NCBI GenBank assembly: GCA_900318795.1
Contig: ONLU01000024.1
Location: 1-50,275 of the forward strand
Reading direction: 5' to 3'
Length of the DNA stretch: 50,275 nucleotides
DNA from: an uncultured Prevotellaceae bacterium
Lineage (GTDB): Bacteria > Bacteroidota > Bacteroidia > Bacteroidales > Bacteroidaceae
In this document: piece after piece, positions 8,230-14,770 of the stretch
Layout of the letters: each line of letters opens with the position of its first letter
Numbering within the stretch: the first letter of the stretch is position 1
Program-made: the position numbers and the translations under genes
The notes under the pieces: generated by a model
Told to the model about the DNA's origin: nothing
Databases searched by the model: none
The model's input: the letters and a program-made list of their open reading frames with translations, nothing else

Positions 8230-9546
8230 ATGAATAAAATGAAGGAATATCAATATCATATTTTCAGCCCATATAGGGTTTGCCCATTGGGGGCACACGT
8301 GGATCACCAGCATGGGTTGGTGACGGGGTTTGCAATTGATAAGGGGGTGGACCTTTGGTTTAGTGTGAACGGAAGTTCACAAATTGACAATGGAGAATTG
8401 ACAATTGACAATTATCCGGAGAATCATGTGCATCGACAAATTGACAATGGAGAATTGACAATTGACAATTATCCGGAGACTCATGTGCATCGACAAATTG
8501 ACAATGGAGAATTGACAATTGACAATTATCCGGAGACTCATGTGCATCTGGAAAGCCAGACGTTTGAAGGAATTGTTGATTTTGACATTGCGACACCGAC
8601 GCTAGTAAAACAGGGGAACTGGGGAGACTATGCGCGGGGTGCTAAGTATGCGCTACAGAAGCGATTCCAACTGAAGAAGGGTATTACAGGAATCATTAAG
8701 GGATCTCTGCCCGTAGGTGGTCTTTCGTCTTCTGCTGCGGTGCTGATTGCGTATGTCATGGCTTTTGCCAAGGCGAACAACATCACGCTGGCTCCTTTCG
8801 AGGTGGTGAAGATAGCCAGTGAGGCTGAACGGGAGTATATCGGACTGAACAACGGTCTGTTGGACCAGGCATGTATCGCATTGGGAAAGAAGAACCATCT
8901 GCTGATGCTGGACTGTGAGAGTGACGAATATCGGGTGATTCCAAAGCCTGCTGAGATGCCTGACTTCGAACTGGGCATTTTCTTCAGCGGACTGACACGT
9001 AGCCTGATATCGTCTGACTATAACCTCCGCGTCACAGAGTGTAAGACGGCTGCATGGACAGTACAGGCATACGAGAATGTGCCACTGAAGACGCATGACA
9101 AGACATTCCTGCGGGATGTGCCAGAGAGTATGTACAAACGTAACCGCGACAAGATGCCTCCACGCTTTGCCCGCAGGGCTGAGCATTTCTATGGTGAGCA
9201 TAAACGTGTGCGGGAGGGTATCACCGCATGGGAGTCTGGTAACCTGGAATGGTTTGGCAGCCTCGTCAAGGCTTCTTGCGAGAGCAGCATCCACAACTAT
9301 GAGTGTGGCAGTCCAGAACTCATCGCCATCTATGAAGCCATGCTCACCACTGATGGCATCTATGGGGGGCGCTTCTCTGGTGCTGGCTTCAAGGGTGCCT
9401 GCATTGCCCTAGTTGATCCTACGAAGAAGGAACAGATAGAAAGGGAAATCACAGAGAAATACCTCGCCAAGTTCCCGCAGTATAAGAATACCTTCAGGGT
9501 GTTTTTCTGCAAGAGCGATGAGGGAGCGAGATTCTTGGATAATTGA
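8230..9546 (+). CDS. GHMP-family sugar kinase, galacturonokinase/galactokinase-like, with in-frame repeat insertion
   Basis: 438 aa from ATG 8230. The N-terminal signature PYRVCPLGAHVDHQHG (residues 14-29) resembles the plant galacturonokinase version of the galactokinase motif more than the classical GRxNLIGEHTDY. The GHMP phosphate loop LPVGGLSSSAA is at 160-170, and GRFSGAGFKGACIAL is near the C-terminus. Expected reaction: ATP-dependent C1 phosphorylation of galactose or galacturonate. Residues 51-107 are three 19-residue repeats (QIDNGELTIDNYPETHVHR) encoded by repeat DNA; they interrupt the N-terminal domain but keep the frame. The terminal Asn codon and stop lie in a heptamer array. 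The neighbouring nucleotidyltransferase and UDP-glucuronate 4-epimerase support a uronic-acid role. Activity after insertion is uncertain. Confidence 0.8.
   Translation: MNKMKEYQYHIFSPYRVCPLGAHVDHQHGLVTGFAIDKGVDLWFSVNGSSQIDNGELTIDNYPENHVHRQIDNGELTIDNYPETHVHRQIDNGELTIDNYPETHVHLESQTFEGIVDFDIATPTLVKQGNWGDYARGAKYALQKRFQLKKGITGIIKGSLPVGGLSSSAAVLIAYVMAFAKANNITLAPFEVVKIASEAEREYIGLNNGLLDQACIALGKKNHLLMLDCESDEYRVIPKPAEMPDFELGIFFSGLTRSLISSDYNLRVTECKTAAWTVQAYENVPLKTHDKTFLRDVPESMYKRNRDKMPPRFARRAEHFYGEHKRVREGITAWESGNLEWFGSLVKASCESSIHNYECGSPELIAIYEAMLTTDGIYGGRFSGAGFKGACIALVDPTKKEQIEREITEKYLAKFPQYKNTFRVFFCKSDEGARFLDN
8380..8550 (+). repeat. Three 57-bp direct tandem repeats inside the kinase gene
   Basis: Units are 8380-8436, 8437-8493 and 8494-8550. 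They are nearly identical: unit 1 has AATCAT where the others have ACTCAT, and the last codon of unit 3 is CTG instead of CGA. Each unit holds ATTGACA-type heptamers followed by a unique 3' part. 57 is a multiple of three, so the reading frame is preserved. Confidence 0.95.
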
Positions 9547-9607
9547 AAATTGAGAATTGACAGTTGACAATTGATAATTGACAATTGACAGTTGACAATT
9601 GATAATT
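9542..9607 (+). repeat. Heptanucleotide tandem array (RTTGANA)x9
   Basis: Nine consecutive 7-mers: ATTGAAA, ATTGAGA, ATTGACA, GTTGACA, ATTGATA, ATTGACA, ATTGACA, GTTGACA, ATTGATA, then ATT immediately before the next ATG. The triplet ATTGACA-GTTGACA-ATTGATA occurs twice, so larger units were also duplicated. The array starts inside the last codons of the kinase gene and supplies its TGA stop. Confidence 0.9.
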
Positions 9608-10041
9608 ATGGCGAATGCGATTCAAATAAAAAGCAGAGATTTCGCAATCCGTATTATAGGATGCTATAAATTCCTTACGGAACAGAAAGGTGAATATGTA
9701 ATATCGAAGCAATTACTTCGATGTGGTACAAGTATAGGGGCCAATACACGTGAAAGCAAAAATGCCCAATCGCGCATGGACTTCTTGAATAAACTGAATA
9801 TTGCTTTGAAGGAGGCTGATGAAGTGATGGAGCAGCGAGAGCAGAGTGAAGCTTGCTTCGACTTTGCCGAGTCGCGACAGAACTCGACAATAGTCAAACA
9901 GAGTACTGGCTTGATCTTCTTCATGCAACTGATTATCTTGATAATACACAGTATGAGTCTATCAATTCGGACTGTGCTGAACTTATCAAGTTGCTTACTT
10001 CAATAATTAAGAAACTCAAAGAGACATACGATAAAAAGTAA
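9608..10041 (+). pseudogene. Four-helix-bundle protein (23S rRNA intervening-sequence family), disrupted
   Basis: The first part, from ATG 9608, encodes AIQIKSRDFAIRIIGCYKFL...LLRCGTSIGANTRES...FLNKLNIALKEADE, the hallmark N-terminal half of the four-helix-bundle/IVS protein family. The second half, TEYWLDLLHATDYL...LIKLLTSIIKKLKETYDKK, is in another frame and ends at TAA 10039-10041. Between them lie 74 extra bases (9824-9897) absent from normal members, where DE is followed directly by TEYW. Removing them would restore a protein of about 120 residues. Such genes are often scattered among polysaccharide loci in Bacteroidales; their function is unknown. Confidence 0.75.
9824..9897 (+). repeat. 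74-base hairpin-rich insertion in the four-helix-bundle gene
   Basis: This segment separates two halves that are adjacent in normal family members. It can form at least two hairpins: GAAGC/GCTTC around TT, and CGACT/AGTCG around a short loop. It is not a transposon, having no ORF and no terminal repeats. Its boundaries are inferred from the protein break and may be off by a few bases. It is probably a dispersed small palindromic repeat, but copy number elsewhere cannot be checked here. Confidence 0.55.
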
Positions 10042-10072
10042 TTATCAATTGTCAATTATCAATTATCAATTT
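10039..10072 (+). repeat. Heptanucleotide array, TCAATTN orientation
   Basis: TCAATTG, TCAATTA, TCAATTA and TCAATTT follow directly on the TAA stop of the four-helix-bundle gene. This is the reverse complement orientation of the array at 9542-9607. Confidence 0.85.
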
Positions 10073-10268
10073 GTAAAGTGAAAAATATTGTTATTGCAGC
10101 AGGATATGCGACGAGGCTGGGGGAGTTGACTAAGAACTTTCCTAAGCCTTTGTTGAAGATAGGGGAGAATACTATCTTGGGAAGGATGTTGGATGATATT
10201 GACAGGATTCCTGAGATAGATGAGCATATTATTATCTCAAATCATCGCTTCGCTCCCATTTTCGATAA

Positions 10269-10296
10269 ATGGAAGATGGAAGATGGAAGATGGAAG
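10269..10296 (+). repeat. Four perfect ATGGAAG heptamers inside the nucleotidyltransferase
   Basis: Four exact 7-mers in tandem, followed by AAG. This is a different heptamer sequence from the ATTGACA family but has the same unit length. Confidence 0.9.
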
Positions 10297-10403
10297 AAGC
10301 CTATTACCATTGTGGATGATGGCACAGAGACCAACGATACTCGTCTTGGAGCTGTTAGGGATTTAATATATGCAATAAATGGAGGTGTTATTCCTGGAGA
10401 TAA

Positions 10404-10442
10404 AGAATTTTCAATTTTCAATTCTCAATTGTCAATTATCAA
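10404..10442 (+). repeat. Heptanucleotide array inside the nucleotidyltransferase
   Basis: AGAATTT, then TCAATTT, TCAATTC, TCAATTG, TCAATTA and TCAA. It sits exactly at the break between the two reading frames of the nucleotidyltransferase, replacing the codons for its catalytic centre. Confidence 0.85.
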
Positions 10443-10730
10443 CCGGGTGTGGTGGAACTGGATGAGAAACATCGGGTGCTGGGGATGGAGGAGAAGCCTC
10501 AGGTGCCCAAGAGCCACTGGGCTGTGCCTCCGTTCTATATCTATCTGAAGAAGGACCTTGACTTGGTACGGCATTCGGTAGAGAATGGGTGTGGCAAGGA
10601 TGCTCCTGGTAATCTCGCGCACTATATGGTGGAGCATACCACGATGCATGCCTGGCCCATGAGTGCGGGGCGGTTTGATATAGGGTCGTTAGATACCTAT
10701 TATGAGGCCCAAAAACGCTTTGGGTAAGCG

Positions 10731-10858
10731 TTGGGGGATACCCCCAAACCCCAATCTGTCCTTTCTTTTGGCGCAAAAGAAAGAACTAAAGAAAACATCC
10801 ACCCTACCAAGCCTCCCCTATATGGGAGGATGTAATTGACTGCGGGCAGAGACCGCCC
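10731..10858. repeat. Mosaic of short hairpins in the intergenic region
   Basis: Four inverted repeats lie in a row: TTGGGGG/CCCCCAA (10731-10747), CTTTCTTTTG/CAAAAGAAAG (10761-10783), CCTCCC/GGGAGG (10812-10829) and GGGC/GCCC (10844-10858). None is followed by a long T-run. They look like dispersed intergenic repeats rather than terminators. No gene is seen between 10728 and 10937. Confidence 0.7.
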
Positions 10859-10875
10859 TACGTCAAGGTTTTGGT

Positions 10876-10922
10876 AAGATTCACAAAGCTTTCGCCCTTC
10901 GGGTGAATCTTGAGATTTTTTA
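10876..10922 (+). terminator. Putative intrinsic terminator after the nucleotidyltransferase
   Basis: A perfect 9-bp stem, AAGATTCAC (10876-10884) with GTGAATCTT (10903-10911), encloses a smaller CCC/GGG hairpin. GAGATTTTTT follows. Confidence 0.6.
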
Positions 10923-10937
10923 TAAAACGATATATAT

Positions 10938-12037
10938 ATGGAGAAAATAAGTTTGGATAGTTCATTGGTAGCAATTTGGTGCATCGCCTGTTTTCAGAGA
11001 TGAAGGGCGGTACTATAGTGGGTATCGACAACATGAACAGCTACTACGATGTGGCACTGAAGGAATATCGCTTGAATGAACTGGATAAGGCAAAGCCTGC
11101 TGGGATTAACTATGTATCTGTTCGAGGTGATATTAGTGACAAAGCATTGATAGATAAATTGTTCGCAGAGTATAAGTTTAATATTGTTGTGAACCTTGCT
11201 GCACAGGCTGGTGTGCGTTATTCGATTGAGAATCCGGATGCGTATATACAAAGTAACATGATTGGCTTCTATAACATCTTAGAGGCTTGCAGGCACTCGA
11301 TGGATGAAGTAAGATGTAAGAAGGAAGATGTGAATGCTCAGCCATCAGCCATCAACCATCAGACATATCGTGGGGTGGAGCATTTGGTTTATGCTTCTTC
11401 AAGCTCTGTATATGGTGGCAACAAGAAGGTGCCGTTCTCGACGGATGACCGGGTGGATAATCCTGTGTCGCTGTATGCGGCTACCAAGAAGAGCAATGAA
11501 CTGTTTGCGCACTGCTATTCGAAACTGTATGACATTCCTACCACGGGATTGCGCTTCTTTACGGTATATGGCCCTGCTGGCCGTCCTGATATGGCTTACT
11601 TTGGATTTACCAACAAACTGCTGAAGGGCGAAACAATCCAGATCTTTAACTACGGCAACTGCCGCAGGGACTTTACGTATGTTGATGACATCGTGGAGGG
11701 TGTGTATCGTGTGATGCAAGGTGCCCCAGAACGCAAGAAGGGTGAGGATGGTCTGCCCATTCCTCCATACGCAGTCTATAACATCGGTGGTGGTCAGCCG
11801 GAAAGTCTGCTCGACTTCGTACAGATCCTGCAAGAGGAACTGGTTCGTGCCGGTGTGCTACCTACGGACTTTGACTTTGAGGCGCACAAGAAGCTCGTTC
11901 CCATGCAGCCGGGTGATGTGCCCACGACGTATGCTGATGCCACGGCTCTTGAGCGTGACTTCGGGTTTACTCCCAAAATAACGCTGAGAGAGGGGTTGAG
12001 GAAGTTTGCAGAGTGGTATAAGGGGTTTTATAATTGA
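10938..12037 (+). pseudogene. UDP-glucuronate 4-epimerase-type NAD-dependent epimerase with broken N-terminus
   Basis: The main frame (from about 10961) encodes FIGSNLVHRLFSEM...GIDNMNSYYDVALKEYRL, then YASSSSVYGG, catalytic YxxxK (YAATK) and GLRFFTVYGPAGRPDMAYF. These are typical of the UDP-glucuronate 4-epimerase branch of the extended SDR family. The probable start ATG 10938 gives MEKI in another frame. Between it and FIGSN only 11 bases remain where about 21 should encode LVTGxxG, and an in-frame TAG lies at 10958-10960. The NAD-binding GxxGxxG loop is thus lost. A heptamer-derived 25-residue insertion interrupts the chain before GVEHLVYASSSS. The stop codon lies in a heptamer pair. Restart at TTG 10976 would give a protein without the cofactor loop. 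Confidence 0.8.
11302..11366 (+). repeat. Heptamer-type insertion inside the epimerase
   Basis: Degenerate AGATGTA/AGAAGGA/AGATGTG units are followed by four CAGCCAT-type heptamers (11339-11366: CAGCCAT, CAGCCAT, CAACCAT, CAGACAT). They encode DEVRCKKEDVNAQPSAINHQ, residues absent from the usual epimerase between EACRHS and VEHLVYASSSS. Confidence 0.75.
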
Positions 12038-12046
12038 GAATTGACA
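12033..12046 (+). repeat. Heptamer pair at the epimerase stop
   Basis: ATTGAGA followed by ATTGACA; the TGA of the first unit is the epimerase stop codon. Confidence 0.7.
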
Positions 12047-12146
12047 TCACTACAAAGACGTCCGCGTAAAGGTAGACCACCACGACAGCGATGGTCTGGT
12101 ACTCTCGAAGGGCAAGGACCGCTGGTACTTCGAACGCGTGTTTTAG
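12045..12146 (+). pseudogene. C-terminal remnant of an unidentified protein
   Basis: The open frame from the heptamer pair encodes HHYKDVRVKVDHHDSDGL followed by VLSKGKDRWYFERVF and a TAG at 12144-12146. It has no start codon, and its natural-looking end converges with the stop of the minus-strand glycosyltransferase (the stops overlap by two bases). This looks like the genuine 3' end of a gene whose body was deleted, with the repeat marking the junction. I do not recognise the family. Confidence 0.4.
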
Positions 12147-13012
12147 AGGCTAAGGAAGTAGCCGGCTTTGTAGAGCTTGAAGAGTAACAGTGAGGGGCGG
12201 GGACTGCAGAGGTTCCGCCTCTCACTGTTTTTGAACATACGATGCCAAAGACGCAGGGGGGCATGGAGATAACGGGGCATGTCGAGCATACGGGAATAGC
12301 CCTGGAGCTCATGACGGAACAGAAACAGGGTACGAAGGCCTTCCTCGGTCTTGCTGACAAAGGCCTCGTTGGGCTCGAAACGCTCGAAGCTCAGGGGATT
12401 GTCCATGTGGTGGATGGGGATGGCATGCTGCCGGAGCTGTTTTCCGAATAGCACATCCTCATAGCCGTAGTGACGGAAACGCTCGTCGAAAGGATGCTGG
12501 AGCATCAACTGGCGGGGAATGAGGAAATTGGCTGTGTGGAAGTCGTGGTAGGGGAACTGCTGACGACGCTCGAGGGTATGCTCAGGGGCTGCCGCATGCT
12601 CGTACATGGAACGGAGATTGCCTGGCTGCAGGGGGGCGATGGAAAGACCACCATAGGCTACAGTGAGACGGAGGGAAGGAGTGAGCATGACGTTGAGGTA
12701 TTGCCGGAGGTAGTCAGGGTGGGTGAGCACCATGTCACCATCGATGAACAGCAGCCAGGCATAACGGGCCTGGGAGGCCAGGAAATTGCGGATGGCAGCA
12801 CGGCCAACATTCTCAGGACGCTCCACAAACCGGCAGTGAGGCAACTGGTTGATGGCACGATTGGAGATCTTTACAGCCACATCCGTAGAACCATCGTCAG
12901 TCACGAGCACCTCATAGTCGATGTGCAGGGACTCTGCCTGTTGCTGAAGACCGGTCACCAAAGAGACACAGTCGTCATTGTAGGTGGGAATCAGTATGGA
13001 AAGTTCTGCCAT
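12143..13012 (-). CDS. Family 2 glycosyltransferase
   Basis: 289 aa. The start is taken at the ATG with first base 13012, giving MAELSILIPTYND; the ATG nine bases upstream would overlap the -7 box. GT-A fold features are LSILIPTYND at the N-terminus, VLVTDDGSTD (nucleotide binding) and the DxD-type motif FIDGDMVLTHP. The acceptor-side half contains DERFRHYGYEDVLFGKQL, an ED-type catalytic motif of GT2 enzymes. It probably adds one sugar from a nucleotide sugar to a lipid-linked glycan at the cytoplasmic membrane face. It has its own promoter and is separated from the other three glycosyltransferases by rpsP. Confidence 0.88.
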   Translation of the reverse strand: MAELSILIPTYNDDCVSLVTGLQQQAESLHIDYEVLVTDDGSTDVAVKISNRAINQLPHCRFVERPENVGRAAIRNFLASQARYAWLLFIDGDMVLTHPDYLRQYLNVMLTPSLRLTVAYGGLSIAPLQPGNLRSMYEHAAAPEHTLERRQQFPYHDFHTANFLIPRQLMLQHPFDERFRHYGYEDVLFGKQLRQHAIPIHHMDNPLSFERFEPNEAFVSKTEEGLRTLFLFRHELQGYSRMLDMPRYLHAPLRLWHRMFKNSERRNLCSPRPSLLLFKLYKAGYFLSL

Positions 13013-13018
13013 TGGGTG

Positions 13019-13026
13019 CAAAAGTA
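13019..13026 (-). promoter_or_regulatory. Putative -7 box of the GT2 gene, implying a leaderless mRNA
   Basis: On the minus strand the sequence reads TACTTTTG, then CACCCA, then ATG. Only six bases separate the box from the start codon, so transcription would begin at or beside the ATG. Confidence 0.5.
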
Positions 13027-13058
13027 GTGAAAAAATGTCATAAAAGCGCGTTTTCTTA

Positions 13059-13098
13059 CCAAATAATTTGGTGGGTAACTAAAAAAGTAGTAATTTTG
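13059..13098 (+). promoter_or_regulatory. rpsP promoter with overlapping 15-bp palindrome
   Basis: -33 TTTG at 13068-13071, a 19-base spacer and -7 TAATTTTG at 13091-13098: a near-ideal Bacteroidetes promoter. The -33 element lies inside the perfect palindrome ACCAAATAATTTGGT (13059-13073), which could be an operator. Confidence 0.65.
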
Positions 13099-13167
13099 CA
13101 GCCGCTTTTACGAGATAAGAGCATGAAATTCAAATTTAAACATTAAAATTTTAAACATTCAACAACA

Positions 13168-13680
13168 ATGGCAACAAAAATCAGATTGCAGCGCGGCGGA
13201 CGCAAGAGCTATGCTTTCTATCGTATCGTCATCGCTGACGCAAGAGCACCACGTGATGGTAAATTTACTGAGAAGATTGGTACTTACAACCCTAACACCA
13301 ATCCTGCCACAGTAGATTTGAATTTCGAGGACACCGTTCGTAACATCCTCAGCCGTGAGGGTGTGTACATGATGAAGCACCTGCGTGGTGGTGTCAAGAA
13401 GGGCGCTTTCGACGAGGCCACAGCCCAGAAGAAGTTCGATGCATGGAAGGCTGACAAGCAGAACGGTCTGCAGAAGATTGCCGAGGCTGAGGCTAAGGCA
13501 AAGAAGGACGCTGCCGCCAAGGAACTTGCTCAGGAGAAGAAGATGAACGAGGAGATAGCCAAGAAGGTGGCTGAGAAAAAGGCCGCTGAGGCTGCAGCAA
13601 AGGCTGAGGCTGAGGCTGCTGCCGCTGCTGAGGCTGCTGCTCAGGAGGCTCCTGCCGCAGAAGCTCCCGCTGCAGAGTAA
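13168..13680 (+). CDS. rpsP: 30S ribosomal protein S16 with long Ala/Lys/Glu tail
   Basis: 170 aa, about twice the length of E. coli S16. Residues 1-85 are the conserved S16 fold ([42 protein letters not shown]). From about residue 95 the protein becomes a low-complexity helical tail with repeated [13 protein letters not shown]-like segments, ending in acidic/Ala/Pro repeats. S16 binds 16S rRNA in the 30S body. Long charged tails on S16 are known in Bacteroidetes, so this is lineage-typical. It is a single-gene unit here, without rimM or trmD, and its stop lies one base from the convergent glycosyltransferase stop, with no terminator between. Confidence 0.96.
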   Translation: MATKIRLQRGGRKSYAFYRIVIADARAPRDGKFTEKIGTYNPNTNPATVDLNFEDTVRNILSREGVYMMKHLRGGVKKGAFDEATAQKKFDAWKADKQNGLQKIAEAEAKAKKDAAAKELAQEKKMNEEIAKKVAEKKAAEAAAKAEAEAAAAAEAAAQEAPAAEAPAAE

Positions 13681-13681
13681 T

Positions 13682-14770
13682 CTATCGATTCCAGAAATCA
13701 ACGTATTGCATCGCGACTTTCACGAAGTCGTGATGCTTTTTTATGTAGTCAATGCTTTGCTGTTTGAGTACGGCCAGTCGCTCCGGGTGAAGCAGCAACT
13801 GCTCCAGTTCGTGGTAGACACTGTCGTAGGTGGGCTGGACGTTCACAATAGGCCGCAGCTCCTCTTCCTGGAGAATGGCGTAGTTTTCCGGTTCACCACC
13901 GCCTACGACCACGATGCCTTTGGACATGGCCAGCAGGGAATTCATGGAGGGCGTGTAACTGTAGAGCTGGTCGAGCATTACGTCGCTGTCGTCCATGAGC
14001 TGCTGATACTGGGCAAAAGGTACGCCTTCGACCTTCTGCAGCGTCATCGCTGTGGGATACTGCCTTTGCAGCTGTTCTGCTGCCCTGAGCATGATGTCTG
14101 TGCCTTTGTAGGCAGAGCGCTGCTTGCTGATGCCAATGAATATGCGGAGCGGGTGGTGAACTATGGTCAGAGGGGCGGTGTGCTCAGACTGGATGGGAAA
14201 GGGGATGAAGTGTGTCTTTCCGGGAAACAGCGGGCGATAGCACACGTCATATTCGTAGAGTCCGGTAATGATGCCGTCGCAGTCGTTGGCAATGTGTCTG
14301 TTCAGTGTCTCCTTGGCCGTCCCCAGCCAGTCTGCACGTTCTCGCAGCGCATCGTCATTGGTGCGCAGTTGGTTGCCCATGTTGAAGTCGCTATAGCGCA
14401 GCGGCATCCTCTCTACACATTCGTGTACCCAGTAGTAGTCCATACCGAAGGCTCCCAGAAACACTTTCCGGTTGTTGCGACGCAGGTAACGATAGAACCA
14501 CATCAGCCGCTCTGCCTTGAGTTCGAAGAACATGGGATTGATGAGCTGTACCACGTCGTAGCCCCACATCCTGGGCAACAGCGACCACAGCCTGAGCATC
14601 AGTCGTATGCCCCCCATCTTTCCCGGCACGCGCGACACATCGATATCGCGAGGATAGTCCTTCCAGAAGTCACCATTGGAGATGACGCATACCTCGTGGC
14701 CAAGCGTGCGAAGGCCTTGAGCCAGTGTCCAGTGCACATTGCTGTATTCTCCGAGCAGTAGTATCTTCAT
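13682..14770 (-). CDS. Group 1 (GT4-like) glycosyltransferase
   Basis: 362 aa. The start is taken at ATG 14770 (MKILLLGEYSNVHWTLAQGL), which overlaps the TGA of the upstream gene as ATGA; an upstream in-frame extension is not family-like. A GT-B fold is indicated by the N-terminal Rossmann half (GLRTLGHEVCVIS) and the C-terminal donor half with IFIGISKQRSAYKGTDIML and PSMNSLLAMSKGIVVVGGGEPE, the latter holding the EX7E-like region. It should transfer a sugar from a nucleotide sugar onto a growing lipid-linked saccharide. It is the last gene of a three-gene minus-strand glycosyltransferase operon. Confidence 0.82.
   Translation of the reverse strand: MKILLLGEYSNVHWTLAQGLRTLGHEVCVISNGDFWKDYPRDIDVSRVPGKMGGIRLMLRLWSLLPRMWGYDVVQLINPMFFELKAERLMWFYRYLRRNNRKVFLGAFGMDYYWVHECVERMPLRYSDFNMGNQLRTNDDALRERADWLGTAKETLNRHIANDCDGIITGLYEYDVCYRPLFPGKTHFIPFPIQSEHTAPLTIVHHPLRIFIGISKQRSAYKGTDIMLRAAEQLQRQYPTAMTLQKVEGVPFAQYQQLMDDSDVMLDQLYSYTPSMNSLLAMSKGIVVVGGGEPENYAILQEEELRPIVNVQPTYDSVYHELEQLLLHPERLAVLKQQSIDYIKKHHDFVKVAMQYVDFWNR

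Larger units (their letters stand above)
10078..10727 (+). pseudogene. Sugar-1-phosphate nucleotidyltransferase, frameshifted by repeat DNA
   Basis: The N-terminal frame (GTG 10078) encodes IVIAAGYATRL...FPKPLLKIG, the NTP-binding signature of the RmlA/GlmU-type nucleotidyltransferase family, and continues to GTETNDTRLGAVRDLIYAI. A heptamer array (10404-10442) then interrupts it. The C-terminal half resumes in another frame as VVELDEKHRVLGMEEKP...AGRFDIGSLDTYYEAQKRFG, ending at TAA 10725-10727. The region missing between the halves should hold the second metal-binding Asp (a GDN-like motif) and about 40-50 residues. The protein is therefore almost certainly inactive if the sequence is correct. 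Four ATGGAAG heptamers at 10269-10296 add a further KMEDGRWK insertion. Expected original role: UDP-sugar formation from the kinase product. Confidence 0.8.

Noticed and set aside
8380-8550. Regular direct repeats resembling a CRISPR array
   Set aside because: The units are contiguous with no unique spacers, are 57 bp long and lie in frame inside a kinase gene. No cas gene is present.
10731-10783. Strong hairpins as terminators of the nucleotidyltransferase
   Set aside because: Neither the GGGGG/CCCCC nor the CTTTCTTTTG/CAAAAGAAAG stem is followed by a T-run. The later stem at 10876-10911 is a better terminator candidate.
13706-14761. Long plus-strand ORF (351 codons) opposite a glycosyltransferase
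   Set aside because: It is a shadow of the minus-strand glycosyltransferase, with no family motifs and a composition typical of an antisense frame. Similar long shadows at 26835-28160, 35869-36903, 40844-41785 and 46894-48246 were rejected for the same reason.
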